64,000 nt of DNA from an uncultured Clostridia bacterium (lineage in GTDB: Bacteria; Bacillota; Clostridia; Christensenellales; Aristaeellaceae), in contig CAMVEB010000012.1 of NCBI GenBank assembly GCA_947166385.1, forward strand, positions 1 to 64,000, read 5' to 3'. The notes under the pieces were generated by a model that searched no databases, was not told where the DNA came from, and saw only the letters and a list, made by a program, of their open reading frames with translations. The position numbers were made by a program, and so were the translations under genes. Numbering within the stretch: position 1 is the stretch's first letter; each line of letters opens with the position of its first letter. Below, piece after piece: positions 1 to 7,192 of the stretch.

Positions 1-42
1 TTTTCAATTCCGGAATTTACTTTCTGAAAACCGGAACTTACT

Positions 43-249
43 TTGAAATTTGACCATCAGAAAAAAACCGGCGCCCGAAGGCGGCGGGAGGGAAACCCTG
101 TTTGTTTTACTCCAGTTTTGACAGATCTATGGGAAGGCGCAGGCCGTGAAGAAATCGCGGCTGAACTGGATGTAAATCCTTCACGGGTTTATCAGCTGAT
201 CGATTCCGCGCAGAAGTTGGCCCAGCAGTACCGGCGCGAAAACCGGTAA
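43..249 (+). CDS. Small HTH / sigma region 4-like protein, possibly a fragment
   Basis: A 68-residue frame that opens with TTG at 43, but the frame is open from position 28, so the true 5' end may lie in lost sequence. Residues 30-60 (DLWEGAGREEIAAELDVNPS then RVYQLIDSAQKL) read like a helix-turn-helix of the sigma-70 region 4 / phage regulator type: acidic start, EIA, then a recognition helix beginning NPSRVYQ. The first 25 residues are basic and look unrelated. It ends inside the first copy of a 119-bp repeat and is followed at once by an intrinsic terminator. DNA binding is an inference from the motif alone. I regard it as the tail of a mobile-element regulator. Confidence 0.4.
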   Translation: MKFDHQKKTGARRRREGNPVCFTPVLTDLWEGAGREEIAAELDVNPSRVYQLIDSAQKLAQQYRRENR

Positions 250-347
250 AAAAATAAGGCACTAGAGGTTAACTGCCCCCAGTGCCATGTTTTTTCTTTT
301 CATCTTTCTGCGACGTGTGCCCCTGATAGCATCTTGGCTGGGAGGAT
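229..347. repeat. 119-bp direct repeat, copy 1
   Basis: This segment recurs at 988-1106 (offset 759) with two mismatches that I can see (A/G in the terminator stem, T/C in gcgacgTgtg). It carries the last codons of the upstream frame, a stop codon, a terminator hairpin and about 50 bp beyond. Confidence 0.9.
258..298 (+). terminator. Intrinsic terminator, repeat copy 1
   Basis: GGCACT pairs with AGTGCC across a loop, followed by atgTTTTTTcTTTT. The second copy of this repeat has an extended perfect stem (GGCACTGG/CCAGTGCC), so copy 1 has lost one pair. It ends transcription of the HTH frame at 43-249. Confidence 0.7.
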
Positions 348-477
348 GACATACCAGGACCGCCATCACGGTGATGCGACCAAATTGCTCTTTGATATTG
401 TCTGTATTGATCCGGACAACCGGCAGGTGCACTTCATCCGCTTCGGAGCCGGACAGGACAGAGTAATTAGCTACTGA
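346..477 (+). pseudogene. Orphan C-terminal fragment (phage/extracellular type protein)
   Basis: A 43-codon frame (ATG at 346 created at the edge of the repeat) ending with residues FDIVCIDPDNRQVHFIRFGA and then GQDRVISY. That pattern (a D-x-D/N pair, then a V-H-x-x-R-x-G-A-G-x-D-R tail) is what one sees at the C-terminal end of some phage-associated phosphoesterase-like or receptor-binding proteins. This is a remembered resemblance, not a search. No ribosome site is visible and the upstream part is missing, so I read it as a remnant joined to the repeat. Confidence 0.4.
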
Positions 478-478
478 T

Positions 479-763
479 TCATAGCAGCCATTTATACGTC
501 ACAAAGCCGAGAATCACTACCTGCAAGATCAGTATCAATGGAAAGAATGTCTTGAAATTCCAGTGATTCGTCTTGTGATGGTAAATATTCATTGCCAGGA
601 CACCGCCCAGCGCACCGAACAATCCGGCGGACAAGAATAACACCCGCTCCGGAACCCTCCGTTTTCTCTGTCTGGCACACTGCTTATCGTACCGCATCAG
701 GAAAAAACAGATCAGGTTCATCACAACAACAACCGCTATTACGATGATCAGTTTCAGATTCAA
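479..763 (-). CDS. DUF1294 family small membrane protein
   Basis: 94 residues, full length for the DUF1294 family. Visible family features are an N-terminal membrane segment (residues 4-23), then RYDKQCARQRKRRVPERVL, a glycine-rich segment (GLFGALGGVLAMNIY) and HHKTNHWNFKTFF before a last hydrophobic helix. The family is predicted to be integral to the membrane with three or four helices and has no assigned function. The gene sits alone between the two copies of the 119-bp repeat, pointing the opposite way to the remnant that ends at 477. This suggests it arrived or was retained as cargo in a rearranged segment. Confidence 0.85.
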   Translation of the reverse strand: MNLKLIIVIAVVVVMNLICFFLMRYDKQCARQRKRRVPERVLFLSAGLFGALGGVLAMNIYHHKTNHWNFKTFFPLILILQVVILGFVTYKWLL

Positions 764-987
764 AGCCGATCACATCCTTAACCAAAAATATGGAGCGCAG
801 GAAACCCCATTGCTCCATCGACGGAATATTATCACAGGACCGGATTTATGTATAGTACAGAATTTGTTTTTTCTTCTGGTTTTGTTCTTGCCGCCAGGAA
901 TGTCTTTTCCTTTCCCCTCCTTCGCCCTGTCTCCCCCTGAAGCCTTCCCGCCTGAGAGAACTCCCCGCCCGGGAGGGTTCAGCGCCT

Positions 988-1106
988 TACCGGCGCGAAA
1001 ACCGGTAAAAAAATAAGGCACTGGAGGTTAACTGCCCCCAGTGCCATGTTTTTTCTTTTCATCTTTCTGCGACGCGTGCCCCTGATAGCATCTTGGCTGG
1101 GAGGAT
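988..1106. repeat. 119-bp direct repeat, copy 2
   Basis: Second copy of the segment at 229-347. It begins with the same last codons of the HTH frame (YRRENR and stop) although no upstream gene is attached here, so the duplicated unit is a gene tail plus terminator. The DUF1294 gene lies between the copies. Confidence 0.9.
1017..1057 (+). terminator. Intrinsic terminator, repeat copy 2
   Basis: Stem GGCACTGG / CCAGTGCC with a 13-nt loop, followed by atgTTTTTTcTTTT. The stem is perfect here, unlike copy 1. Confidence 0.7.
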
Positions 1107-1170
1107 TCCCCAGGCGAGAAGGGTTCAGCGGCACACGTGGCGAATATCGCCAACCACTACAGAGCATTCT

Positions 1171-1240
1171 CAATGCTCCTCGTGTATGTACTGCACATCC
1201 AGCAGATAGCTTAACAGGTCCTCTACCTGCCCGCGTGGTC
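1171..1240 (-). pseudogene. Duplicated 3' tail of the GIY-YIG gene
   Basis: About 70 bp that repeat the 3' end of the gene at 1987-2409 (second copy at 1988-2057, offset 817). Read on the minus strand it gives DHAGQVEDLLSYLLDVQYIHEEH-stop (split as DHAGQVEDLLSYLLD and VQYIHEEH), against RTRGQIEGLLSYLLD in the intact gene. The first 48 or so bases are identical and divergence grows upstream, with mostly silent or conservative changes. It therefore looks like the tail of a diverged paralogue rather than a fresh duplication. Confidence 0.8.
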
Positions 1241-1242
1241 TA

Positions 1243-1279
1243 ACAAAAAAACAAGCAAGGCCGTGATGCTCCACAAGGC
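1243..1279 (-). terminator. Probable terminator after the nuclease-like gene
   Basis: On the minus strand GCC-tt-GTG-gagcat-CAC-GGC is followed by cttgcttgTTTTTTTg. The stem is short and bulged, so strength is uncertain. It follows the gene at 1295-1984. Confidence 0.45.
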
Positions 1280-1294
1280 TTTAAAGAACCAGAA

Positions 1295-1984
1295 CTACTC
1301 ATTGTCCATTTTTACTACTCTCTGATCGATCTGCTCGATTACTGAATCAATCTTTTGTCTGAGAGCAGACCATTTGACAGCTCCACCTGCTATCCTTTTT
1401 ACAACCCCTATGCTAATGGTTTTTTGATTAGGGTTTCCGATGAGTTCGCACCTTTCATTAATCAAAAACGTGGGAACAACATAGAAGTCCCAATCATCAA
1501 TTCTCAAAGGGTTATTATTTTGTGTATCGCGATTTGTGTTAAGGCAAAATACATAGAGTTCATTCTGGCGGGACAGCTCTTTTCCATCACGATCTGCATT
1601 CCCAAACCAATAATAATTGCTTGTCGGCGCAATAGAGAATGAACGTTGTTCAGATGTTTTATTCTTATTCCAGAAGTGAACATAACTGGAGGCTTTGACT
1701 TCTACACGTTTAGAGCGATATGACATATCATACCCGGTCCATACAAGTGAATTCTCAGCTTTATCAATTCCTAAGGCTCGGCTCACTAAAAACTCAGCTA
1801 TTGCGTCCTGCAAGCTCTCAAGCGCACCATAAGTGTATCGCCAGAAATCAAGTACAGAAAAAACAGATTCACCTTCCATTGTAAACATTTCGTCTTCTGT
1901 GTAACTGTGATACTGTGTGAATTTTAGCCTTTGGGCATCGACAGCATTTTCCAGACGCTGTTGCTTATCTTTTATCTCACCCAT
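1295..1984 (-). CDS. Putative PD-(D/E)XK-fold nuclease, hypothetical protein
   Basis: 229 residues from the ATG at 1984. An in-frame TTG two codons upstream is less likely, because AGGAG sits 8 nt before the ATG, inside the last codons of the GIY-YIG gene (translational coupling). The centre holds WTGYDMSYRSKRVEVKASSY: an Asp, then E-V-K on a hydrophobic strand, which is the core arrangement of PD-(D/E)XK nucleases. Later segments (YVFCLNTNRD, DWDFYVVP) fit the strands of such a fold. No methyltransferase or specificity subunit is adjacent. The gene is clearly more AT-rich than most of the window, which suggests acquisition. I do not recognise the exact family; restriction-like or housekeeping nuclease roles are both possible. 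Confidence 0.5.
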   Translation of the reverse strand: MGEIKDKQQRLENAVDAQRLKFTQYHSYTEDEMFTMEGESVFSVLDFWRYTYGALESLQDAIAEFLVSRALGIDKAENSLVWTGYDMSYRSKRVEVKASSYVHFWNKNKTSEQRSFSIAPTSNYYWFGNADRDGKELSRQNELYVFCLNTNRDTQNNNPLRIDDWDFYVVPTFLINERCELIGNPNQKTISIGVVKRIAGGAVKWSALRQKIDSVIEQIDQRVVKMDNE

Positions 1985-1986
1985 GG

Positions 1987-2409
1987 TCAATGCTCCTCGT
2001 GTATGTACTGCACATCCAGCAGATAGCTTAACAGGCCTTCGATCTGTCCGCGTGTTCGCATATCAGCCACCGGGATGTACTGGAAATAGCAGTGATCGAT
2101 CAGTTCCTGCTTGGCGGCATCCATGTCCGGGATGTCTGGCCGCTCTGGATCTTCCGTCAGGTACTTTTTCAGTCTGGCGTTGGTTGCCGGTCCCATCAGG
2201 TGGTTGGTGTACAGCCTCCGGCGCAGATTCTTCGTCCGTCCAACATAGAGCACCTTTCCCTCACGCCTGTCGGTGATGGCGTATACGACCGGTAATCCGT
2301 CTTCCAGCCGGGAAGGAGTGAGGCCTTTGAAGTCGATCCTCTCGCTGGAGAGCAGCTGATCGGCTATTTCCCGTGCTTCCTGCAGTCTCTGGTCCATGTC
2401 CACCGGCAC
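1987..2409 (-). CDS. GIY-YIG nuclease domain protein
   Basis: 140 residues starting at GTG 2409 (GGGAG 6 nt upstream). The N-terminal 35 residues are helical. The GIY-YIG module follows: PVVYAITDRREGKVLYVGRT (VYA and YVG strands), then NLRRRLYTNH with the conserved Arg, and the Glu in GQIEGLLSYL. The protein ends right after this core, so it is a stand-alone nuclease domain without a DNA-binding partner domain. It overlaps the ribosome site of the nuclease-like gene at 1295-1984, so the two form a small operon. A diverged copy of its 3' end lies beyond that gene at 1171-1240. The domain call is firm. The biological role (repair, mobile element) is not shown by the sequence. Confidence 0.75.
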   Translation of the reverse strand: MPVDMDQRLQEAREIADQLLSSERIDFKGLTPSRLEDGLPVVYAITDRREGKVLYVGRTKNLRRRLYTNHLMGPATNARLKKYLTEDPERPDIPDMDAAKQELIDHCYFQYIPVADMRTRGQIEGLLSYLLDVQYIHEEH

Positions 2410-2565
2410 ATCACTCCCTTCAGCTTAATAAATTCACCCGTCAGGAATGTATTTCCTTTTCAGAATTCCGCGACGTGTGGCCCTGTCGCCACTGCCCCTG
2501 GGGAATTCAGATGATTTGATCATTATATCACCCTCATTCTCCCAAGATCGGCTGCCCATTGTCGC

Positions 2566-2690
2566 CGCCGAGCTATTCTGTCGTAAAATAGCCGGGCAAA
2601 TCTGTCATTAGCGCCGAGCGTATCTTGTCGGGTAACAGCCGGACTAAATGTTATTATTCACTTTATTTGCGGCGAGCTCCCAATCTGTCT
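2566..2690. repeat. Imperfect tandem repeats (two and a half units)
   Basis: Units of about 46 bp start cgccgagc at 2566 and 2612 and share the frame cgccgagc-nTATnnTGTCGnnnAAnAGCCGG-(g/a)C. A third partial unit starts cggcgagctc at 2670. The units are too diverged and too few for a CRISPR array. They may be protein-binding repeats. Confidence 0.45.
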
Positions 2691-2780
2691 TAACATAAGA
2701 ATTATTATACTCTTTACGATCAATGATCTTTTCGCTCAACAACATTACCATAAAGCAGAAAAAACAGTCAATGCAATAAT

Positions 2781-2805
2781 GGGGCGCCACATATCGCGGC
2801 GCCCC
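2781..2805. terminator. Strong hairpin, possible terminator of the ligase gene
   Basis: GGGGCGCC / GGCGCCCC with a 9-nt loop. The T-runs on both sides are poor, so it may be a weak terminator, or a binding site, rather than a classical intrinsic terminator. It lies about 200 nt downstream of the gene ending at 3003. Confidence 0.4.
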
Positions 2806-3002
2806 GTCGTTTCATGTATTGTTTATTTTCCCGCTGGTTTAGCTAAAATTTCAGACCTGATTGCACACGCTATTTAGTGTAACCATTCCATGCTATGAAT
2901 CAAAGCGTATTATTGCAAACTATAATTCGTTAACTAAGGCTTGCTTTCCATGTGATTTCATGGATAACACAGAAATCCTGCTCTGTGATATGATCCTTTG
3001 CC

Positions 3003-5003
3003 TCAGGCTTTTCCTTCTTCCCCGTACCGCGCCAGCCAGGCGTGGATATCAAAGCCCTCTGCATACTGCCAGTCCAGGTGGATGCTGACCTGCTTTCCTT
3101 CCGGCGAGGCGGAGCTGTAGGCGTCCACATTTGCCAGGATGATCCGGGCGCTGAGGGAAGCGTCTTTGTCATCCAGGCGGTAAGGCTTGCCCGTGTCCGT
3201 GAAGCGCGCCCTGAGCCACTGGGGCATCAGGATGATTTCCAGGGTGATCTCGCCCCGGGTATCATAGGCATTGGCGATCCGCTCTGTGATCATCTCTTCC
3301 ACAGCCAGACGGATCCGCTGCCGCTGCCTTTCTGCAAAGCCGAGCACCCCGGCCAGCTCCTGTACCATATCGCATACCGGGGTAATCGTATACATCCGGT
3401 TTCCCACCTGTACGCAGAGAATCTTCAGCCCGTCGTCCAGGGCGTTCCGGATGTATGCGGCGCGCACTTTTTCCAGCATGCTGGTCTTCAGACTCCGCTG
3501 GTCAAGCTTGCCGTTTGTGTTCAGCGGGAACGACGGATAGGAAAAGAAATGCGACGGAATTTTATAGGAGGAAAGCCGGTCTCGCAGGGCGGCCTTCATT
3601 GCCGCTTCGTCAACCGTCCCCGTATCGGTCACAATGCAGGCCTCCACGCTTTCCCCCCAGATGGGATGCGGCGCACCCAGCACTTTCGCCTCCCGGACGG
3701 CGTCCAATTCCAGAATGGCCTTTTCAACTTCCATGGGCGAAATATTCTCGCCGCTTCGGATAATAATATCCTTGATCCGTCCGGCAATCACCAGCAGTCC
3801 GTCCGGATCGATGAATCCCAGGTCACCGGTATGCAGCCAGCCATCCGGGTCAAAAGGCTGCTGCTCCGCAGGCAGGTCCAGGTATCCGTTCATGGTCACA
3901 GGGCCTTTCACTACGATTTCCCCGATCTTTCCCGGCTCCTGGAGTCCACTTTCCTCCCGCCAGATTCCCACCCGGACTCCCGGAATGACGCGCCCTACGG
4001 TGGCGGCGCGCTTTTCCACAGGGTCCGAGCCGATATTGACAGAAATAATGGGCGAACACTCCGTCTGGCCGTAGGCAATCAGCAGCTTCCCGCCATCCAG
4101 CGCGTTTTCCATGCGCATCATTTCCGTGGGGGTGGTAAACCCGCCGCCAACAAGGCAGGTCCGGAGGGAGCCCAAAGGCATTTCCTCCGATTGTGCCAGC
4201 TGCATGAGCCCGTTATAGATGGCGCCCACGGAAGCGAGCGCTTCGATCCGGTGATCCCGAATCTGTTTTTCGATGATTTCCGGCTTCAGCCGGGGAAGCA
4301 GGTACACATGGTTCCCCCCGCCCAGCCAGATCATCAGCACGCTCAGGCCAAAGCTGTGAAACAGCGGCAGGGCGTCGCATATAGAAGACGTCATGTCGTT
4401 TTTCAGCAGTTCAAATGTCGCACCGGCATCCTTCAGGACCGAGCGGGAGGACAACTGTACGCCCTTGGGCAGCGATGTGGTGCCGGTGGTGAAAATGATC
4501 AGCTGCGTATCCCCGGGCTGCATTTGCTGCTCCAGCTTCCGGAGCGCGGCCTCATCCACCGGCATGGATGAATCAACGGAAATGGAAAACAGCTCGTCCG
4601 CCTGGATGATGCGGCTCAAATCCACTCCGCCCCGGGATAGCACCCGGACGGCGCTTTCCCGGTCAGCAGCGGACACCTTGTTTTCCCCGATGATGGCCCA
4701 GACGGAATGCGTCATTTCCGTCAACTGGGTCACTTCCTCAGCCTTCAGGCCGTAATTCATCAGCGTGGCAATGCCTCCCGCCATGGCGATACCGAAGAAG
4801 AATACGACCCAGTCCGCTCCGTTATAAGCCCAAAGCACCACCTTATCGCCTTTCCGGACTCCTGCCTCCGCCAAGGTCACAGCACAGCGGCCGGAAGCCT
4901 CCCACAGTTCCCGGAAGGTCATCGTTACGCCGCAGGTGACCGCGGGCTTATCCCCGTATTGTGCGGCCAGGGATCTTAGCCATTCAGAAAAAAGATATGA
5001 CAT
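3003..5003 (-). CDS. Acyl-CoA synthetase-like adenylating enzyme fused to an RsbW-like ATPase domain
   Basis: 666 residues, start ATG 5003 with GGAGG 7 nt upstream. Residues 1-520 form a complete ANL-family adenylating enzyme: P-loop LIIFTTGTTSLPKGVQLS, AYGQTECSPIIS, the hinge segment DGWLHTGDLGFIDPDGLLVI followed by AGRIKDIIIRSGENISP, and the C-terminal lysine in LNTNGKLDQRSL. Such enzymes activate a carboxylic acid with ATP and usually pass it to CoA. Residues 540-666 are extra. RQRIRLAVEEMITERIANAY resembles the N-box helix of GHKL ATPases of the RsbW/SpoIIAB anti-sigma class, with a following strand pair. The normal N-box Asn is at the A-N-A position, but I cannot see a clear G-box. The substrate is unknown. 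No fatty-acid or peptide synthase gene is adjacent. Confidence 0.75.
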   Translation of the reverse strand: MSYLFSEWLRSLAAQYGDKPAVTCGVTMTFRELWEASGRCAVTLAEAGVRKGDKVVLWAYNGADWVVFFFGIAMAGGIATLMNYGLKAEEVTQLTEMTHSVWAIIGENKVSAADRESAVRVLSRGGVDLSRIIQADELFSISVDSSMPVDEAALRKLEQQMQPGDTQLIIFTTGTTSLPKGVQLSSRSVLKDAGATFELLKNDMTSSICDALPLFHSFGLSVLMIWLGGGNHVYLLPRLKPEIIEKQIRDHRIEALASVGAIYNGLMQLAQSEEMPLGSLRTCLVGGGFTTPTEMMRMENALDGGKLLIAYGQTECSPIISVNIGSDPVEKRAATVGRVIPGVRVGIWREESGLQEPGKIGEIVVKGPVTMNGYLDLPAEQQPFDPDGWLHTGDLGFIDPDGLLVIAGRIKDIIIRSGENISPMEVEKAILELDAVREAKVLGAPHPIWGESVEACIVTDTGTVDEAAMKAALRDRLSSYKIPSHFFSYPSFPLNTNGKLDQRSLKTSMLEKVRAAYIRNALDDGLKILCVQVGNRMYTITPVCDMVQELAGVLGFAERQRQRIRLAVEEMITERIANAYDTRGEITLEIILMPQWLRARFTDTGKPYRLDDKDASLSARIILANVDAYSSASPEGKQVSIHLDWQYAEGFDIHAWLARYGEEGKA

Positions 5004-5190
5004 GCTGCTACCTCCGGATGCAGAAAATGAAGGGTTCTTCTGGGCGCTCTGATACAGGAATCATCAGCGAACGTCCAACAAATCCGGCGCATTTTATTGG
5101 GCTGGGATTTGAAGAACGGTTCATCTCTCAGCAAAAAATGAGAATTCTGTGGGGAAACAGGTATTCCTGACCGAAGCCCCTCACGCCCTC

Positions 5191-5385
5191 TCAGGATAGA
5201 TGAATCGTGCTGCTGTTACAGGACAAAAGCGCGTTATAGCTCAGGCGTTCATCATTAATTAAATCAACACTAGTTCCCCAGGGTATGTTTCTGTAAATAA
5301 GTTCCTTCGGTTCCTCAGCATGAGCCACACAACACACAACACACAAAGCACACTAGAAGAATAGCAAAGATAAAACGCTTCTTGT
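5191..5385 (-). pseudogene. Frameshifted exported-protein remnant
   Basis: On the minus strand a signal-peptide-like stretch (KKRFIFAILLVCFVCCVL) runs into a stop. A one-base frame change within a gtgtgttgtgtgttgtgtg run continues as AHAEEPKELIYRNIPWGTSV and DLINDERLSYNALLSC to a stop at 5191. An A-x-A cleavage site followed by a mature start with R-N-I-P-W-G-T-S is what a secreted protein would show. No start codon remains in front of the signal sequence although AGAGAAGGA is present. I infer a decayed gene broken by slippage in the TG-rich run. Confidence 0.4.
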
Positions 5386-5545
5386 TATCCGTTCCTTCTC
5401 TTTACCAGGTATTTGGATTCCTCTCAGTCCAGAATAATTATCTTGCATTACCATACTGCTTGTTCAGATTGGTAGAATTCTCATTTCATCGTAATCTTTC
5501 AGGTTGCCATCACGCCACTGCCATCCATATCGGTATCGGCGCATG

Positions 5546-5692
5546 TCAGTAATATATGTAATCATATGTTGTTCCGTATGTTGTATCTGGACCAGAAGTG
5601 GTCCTCAAGGCAAGAAAAGCTCCTAGCAAAGCAGCGGCAACTATTAGAATAATGACCCAGATTGGAGGTAGTTTAGTATTCTTTCTTCTCAT
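5546..5692 (-). CDS. 48-residue single-pass membrane protein
   Basis: A short frame with a clear ribosome site (GAGAGGAGA 8 nt before ATG 5692). The peptide starts MRRKNTKLPP, then a hydrophobic segment (WVIILIVAAALLGAFLAL, residues 12-29) and a polar Tyr/Thr-rich tail ending DYIYY. The positive-inside rule puts the N-terminus in the cytoplasm. A 26-codon frame overlaps downstream (5464-5544, WQWRDGNLKDYDEMRIL), so the original protein may have been longer and broken by a frameshift. I do not recognise a family. It shares strand and neighbourhood with the remnant at 5191-5385. Confidence 0.45.
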   Translation of the reverse strand: MRRKNTKLPPIWVIILIVAAALLGAFLALRTTSGPDTTYGTTYDYIYY

Positions 5693-6058
5693 GGCTGAAT
5701 TGTCTCCTCTCGGGAATAATCCTGTTATTTTGCGTGGGTATCATACAGTGCATGTTCCAACTGCAGATAACAATGCCTTCAAGGAATTGCCTCATCAAAT
5801 TAGAATCTTTATCATCATAAATCATGTGTGAGAAACGGATTTCACGTTTATCCAAGATCTACAAATACAAACCACATATACTTATGCCCTGATGAGAACA
5901 TAATCCACCTGTGAGCCGCAACATTTTGAGTATTATTAATTATTCTGTTATGCCAATCCACATTCCTCTAAGTTTTTTTGAAATCAATCGACAAAATAAA
6001 AAAGGAGCCAAGCAAACGCACGAATACTGGCTATAGGCGGCCGAAGCCGCCAGGGCCA
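5693..6058. other. Gene-free interval
   Basis: I see no coding signal, hairpin or repeat that I can support. The sequence is AT-rich and separates the small membrane gene from the ImmA-type operon. Confidence 0.5.
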
Positions 6059-6247
6059 TCACGCTGCCCTCCGCTCCACGAGCCAGCGGCCCAGGTTGCA
6101 TCCTGAGACCGTGGCATAACGCTCAAAAAACAGATAGCTCTGCCTGCCGCCGATCCAGATGGTATAGCGGTCTCCCTGACCGCCGGCCCGCCGGGCCGGG
6201 GCCGGGCGGACAGGGACATAAACCTTGACCGGCTTTTGCTTATCCAC
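6059..6247 (-). CDS. Hypothetical 62-residue protein downstream of the ImmA-type peptidase
   Basis: GTG start at 6247 overlaps the stop of the upstream peptidase gene by 8 nt, and GGAGGCGG lies about 8 nt before it, so it would be co-translated. The sequence is basic and Arg/Pro-rich at first, then reads GDRYTIWIGGRQSYLFFERY, alternating hydrophobic residues that suggest a small beta fold. No family is recognised. The overlapping frame at 6031-6219 is a shadow. The evidence for expression is only the coupling and ribosome site. Confidence 0.45.
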   Translation of the reverse strand: MDKQKPVKVYVPVRPAPARRAGGQGDRYTIWIGGRQSYLFFERYATVSGCNLGRWLVERRAA

Positions 6248-6764
6248 TCTGGCCGCCTCCCTTCAGAAAGGTACTGTTCAGATCCACCGGCACGCTCATG
6301 TTGTAGCCGCGCTGCACCATGCTGTACAGCTTGAAGGCGAAGAACGGCGCCGGGATCAGCAGCTGTCTCGCCGCATCGAAGAAATCCGTGTCACGCGGCT
6401 GCATGACGTTCATCACATCGTCATCCCCGATCAGGAAATCAGCCGCGAAGAAATTGGCCTGACGCTCCAGACGGCTCCTGACATTATAGACATCAAAATC
6501 CGACATGGCGCCGGCTTTCAGCTGCGTCCTGTGGAGAATCAGATGCCCCGCCTCGTGGGCGGCTACCACGCGCTGCTCCTCCTCCGGCTGATTCGCGTTG
6601 ATGACCACATACCTGGTCCTGTTCATCACGGTGCAGTATCCGCGCAGACCGTCGCGGGGATACTTCGCGCTGCGGACCAGAACAACGCCCATGGCATCGA
6701 GCAGCTCATACGGGTCAGAAGTGCCGAAGCGCTTCCGGCACCGCTGCGCCTGATCAAAAATCAT
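6240..6764 (-). CDS. ImmA/IrrE family metallopeptidase
   Basis: 174 residues from ATG 6764. GTG at 6773 is an alternative with GGAGG upstream. The frame runs further upstream, but that extension is not family-like. The zinc motif is AAHEAGHLILHR (HExxH). It is preceded by YVVINANQPEEEQRVV, the strand and helix that lead into the active site in this family, and followed by RLERQANFFAADFLI, the third-ligand helix (E-x-x-A-N-x-F-A). ImmA-type peptidases cleave repressors of integrative elements and prophages, normally encoded next to an XRE repressor. No XRE gene remains here, which fits a decayed element. The neighbours are a 96-residue unknown gene upstream and a 62-residue unknown gene downstream. 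Confidence 0.8.
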   Translation of the reverse strand: MIFDQAQRCRKRFGTSDPYELLDAMGVVLVRSAKYPRDGLRGYCTVMNRTRYVVINANQPEEEQRVVAAHEAGHLILHRTQLKAGAMSDFDVYNVRSRLERQANFFAADFLIGDDDVMNVMQPRDTDFFDAARQLLIPAPFFAFKLYSMVQRGYNMSVPVDLNSTFLKGGGQSG

Positions 6765-6901
6765 ATCGTTCACTACACCTACGCCTCCTCCGGGCCGGAA
6801 AAACGATCCCTGCCCTTTTCCTGCATCCTGATCGTACCGAAAACGATGACGGGAAATTCCCCCATCCCTCCCATGTGACCGGAATGCAGAAAGAAAAGTG
6901 A

Positions 6902-7192
6902 TCATTCCTCTCCGTCTTCCCGGAGATAGATGCGGGGCGTATACTTCTTCGCCCGCTGCTTGGAATCAAGGAAGAGCTGCTGCATCTCCGTCAGGAAGGC
7001 TATCTGGTCCTCATCCGACAGCTCGCCGCCGGCGAAAAGCTGGCGGGCTTCCGAAAGGATGGCCTGCGCCTGCCGCTGGCCGCGGGAGCCGAACTGCCGG
7101 CCGACATCCTCCAGAAACTCCTCATTCCCTATGAAGTCTAGGAAGACAGTATCACCAACGCTTTTCTTTTCACAGACATTACAGTATCTCAA
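6902..7192 (-). CDS. Hypothetical protein with N-terminal CxxC
   Basis: 96 residues with TTG start at 7192 (GGAAGG 6 nt upstream). It begins MRYCNVCEKK (one CxxC pair) and continues as a mostly helical acidic protein (EEFLEDVGRQFGSRGQRQAQ, then LSDEDQIAFLTEMQQLFLDS) with a basic end. The first 12 codons overlap, on the opposite strand, the start of the truncated integrase homology. The N-terminus may therefore be an artefact of a junction and the real start lost. It lies upstream of the ImmA-type gene in the same direction. Function unknown. Confidence 0.4.
   Translation of the reverse strand: MRYCNVCEKKSVGDTVFLDFIGNEEFLEDVGRQFGSRGQRQAQAILSEARQLFAGGELSDEDQIAFLTEMQQLFLDSKQRAKKYTPRIYLREDGEE

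Larger units (their letters stand above)
2410..3002. other. Gene-free AT-rich interval
   Basis: No convincing gene. It contains a partial echo of the 119-bp repeat near 2455-2510 (ttccgcgacgtgtggccctg), imperfect repeats at 2566-2690, and a hairpin at 2781-2805. The lower GC content and lack of coding signal set it apart from the flanking genes. Confidence 0.6.

Noticed and set aside
2566-2690. CRISPR-like array
   Set aside because: Units are imperfect, fewer than three, and adjoin without unique spacers; no cas genes.
5598-5831. 77-residue plus-strand frame
   Set aside because: Antisense to the 48-residue membrane gene, which has a proper ribosome site; no motif.
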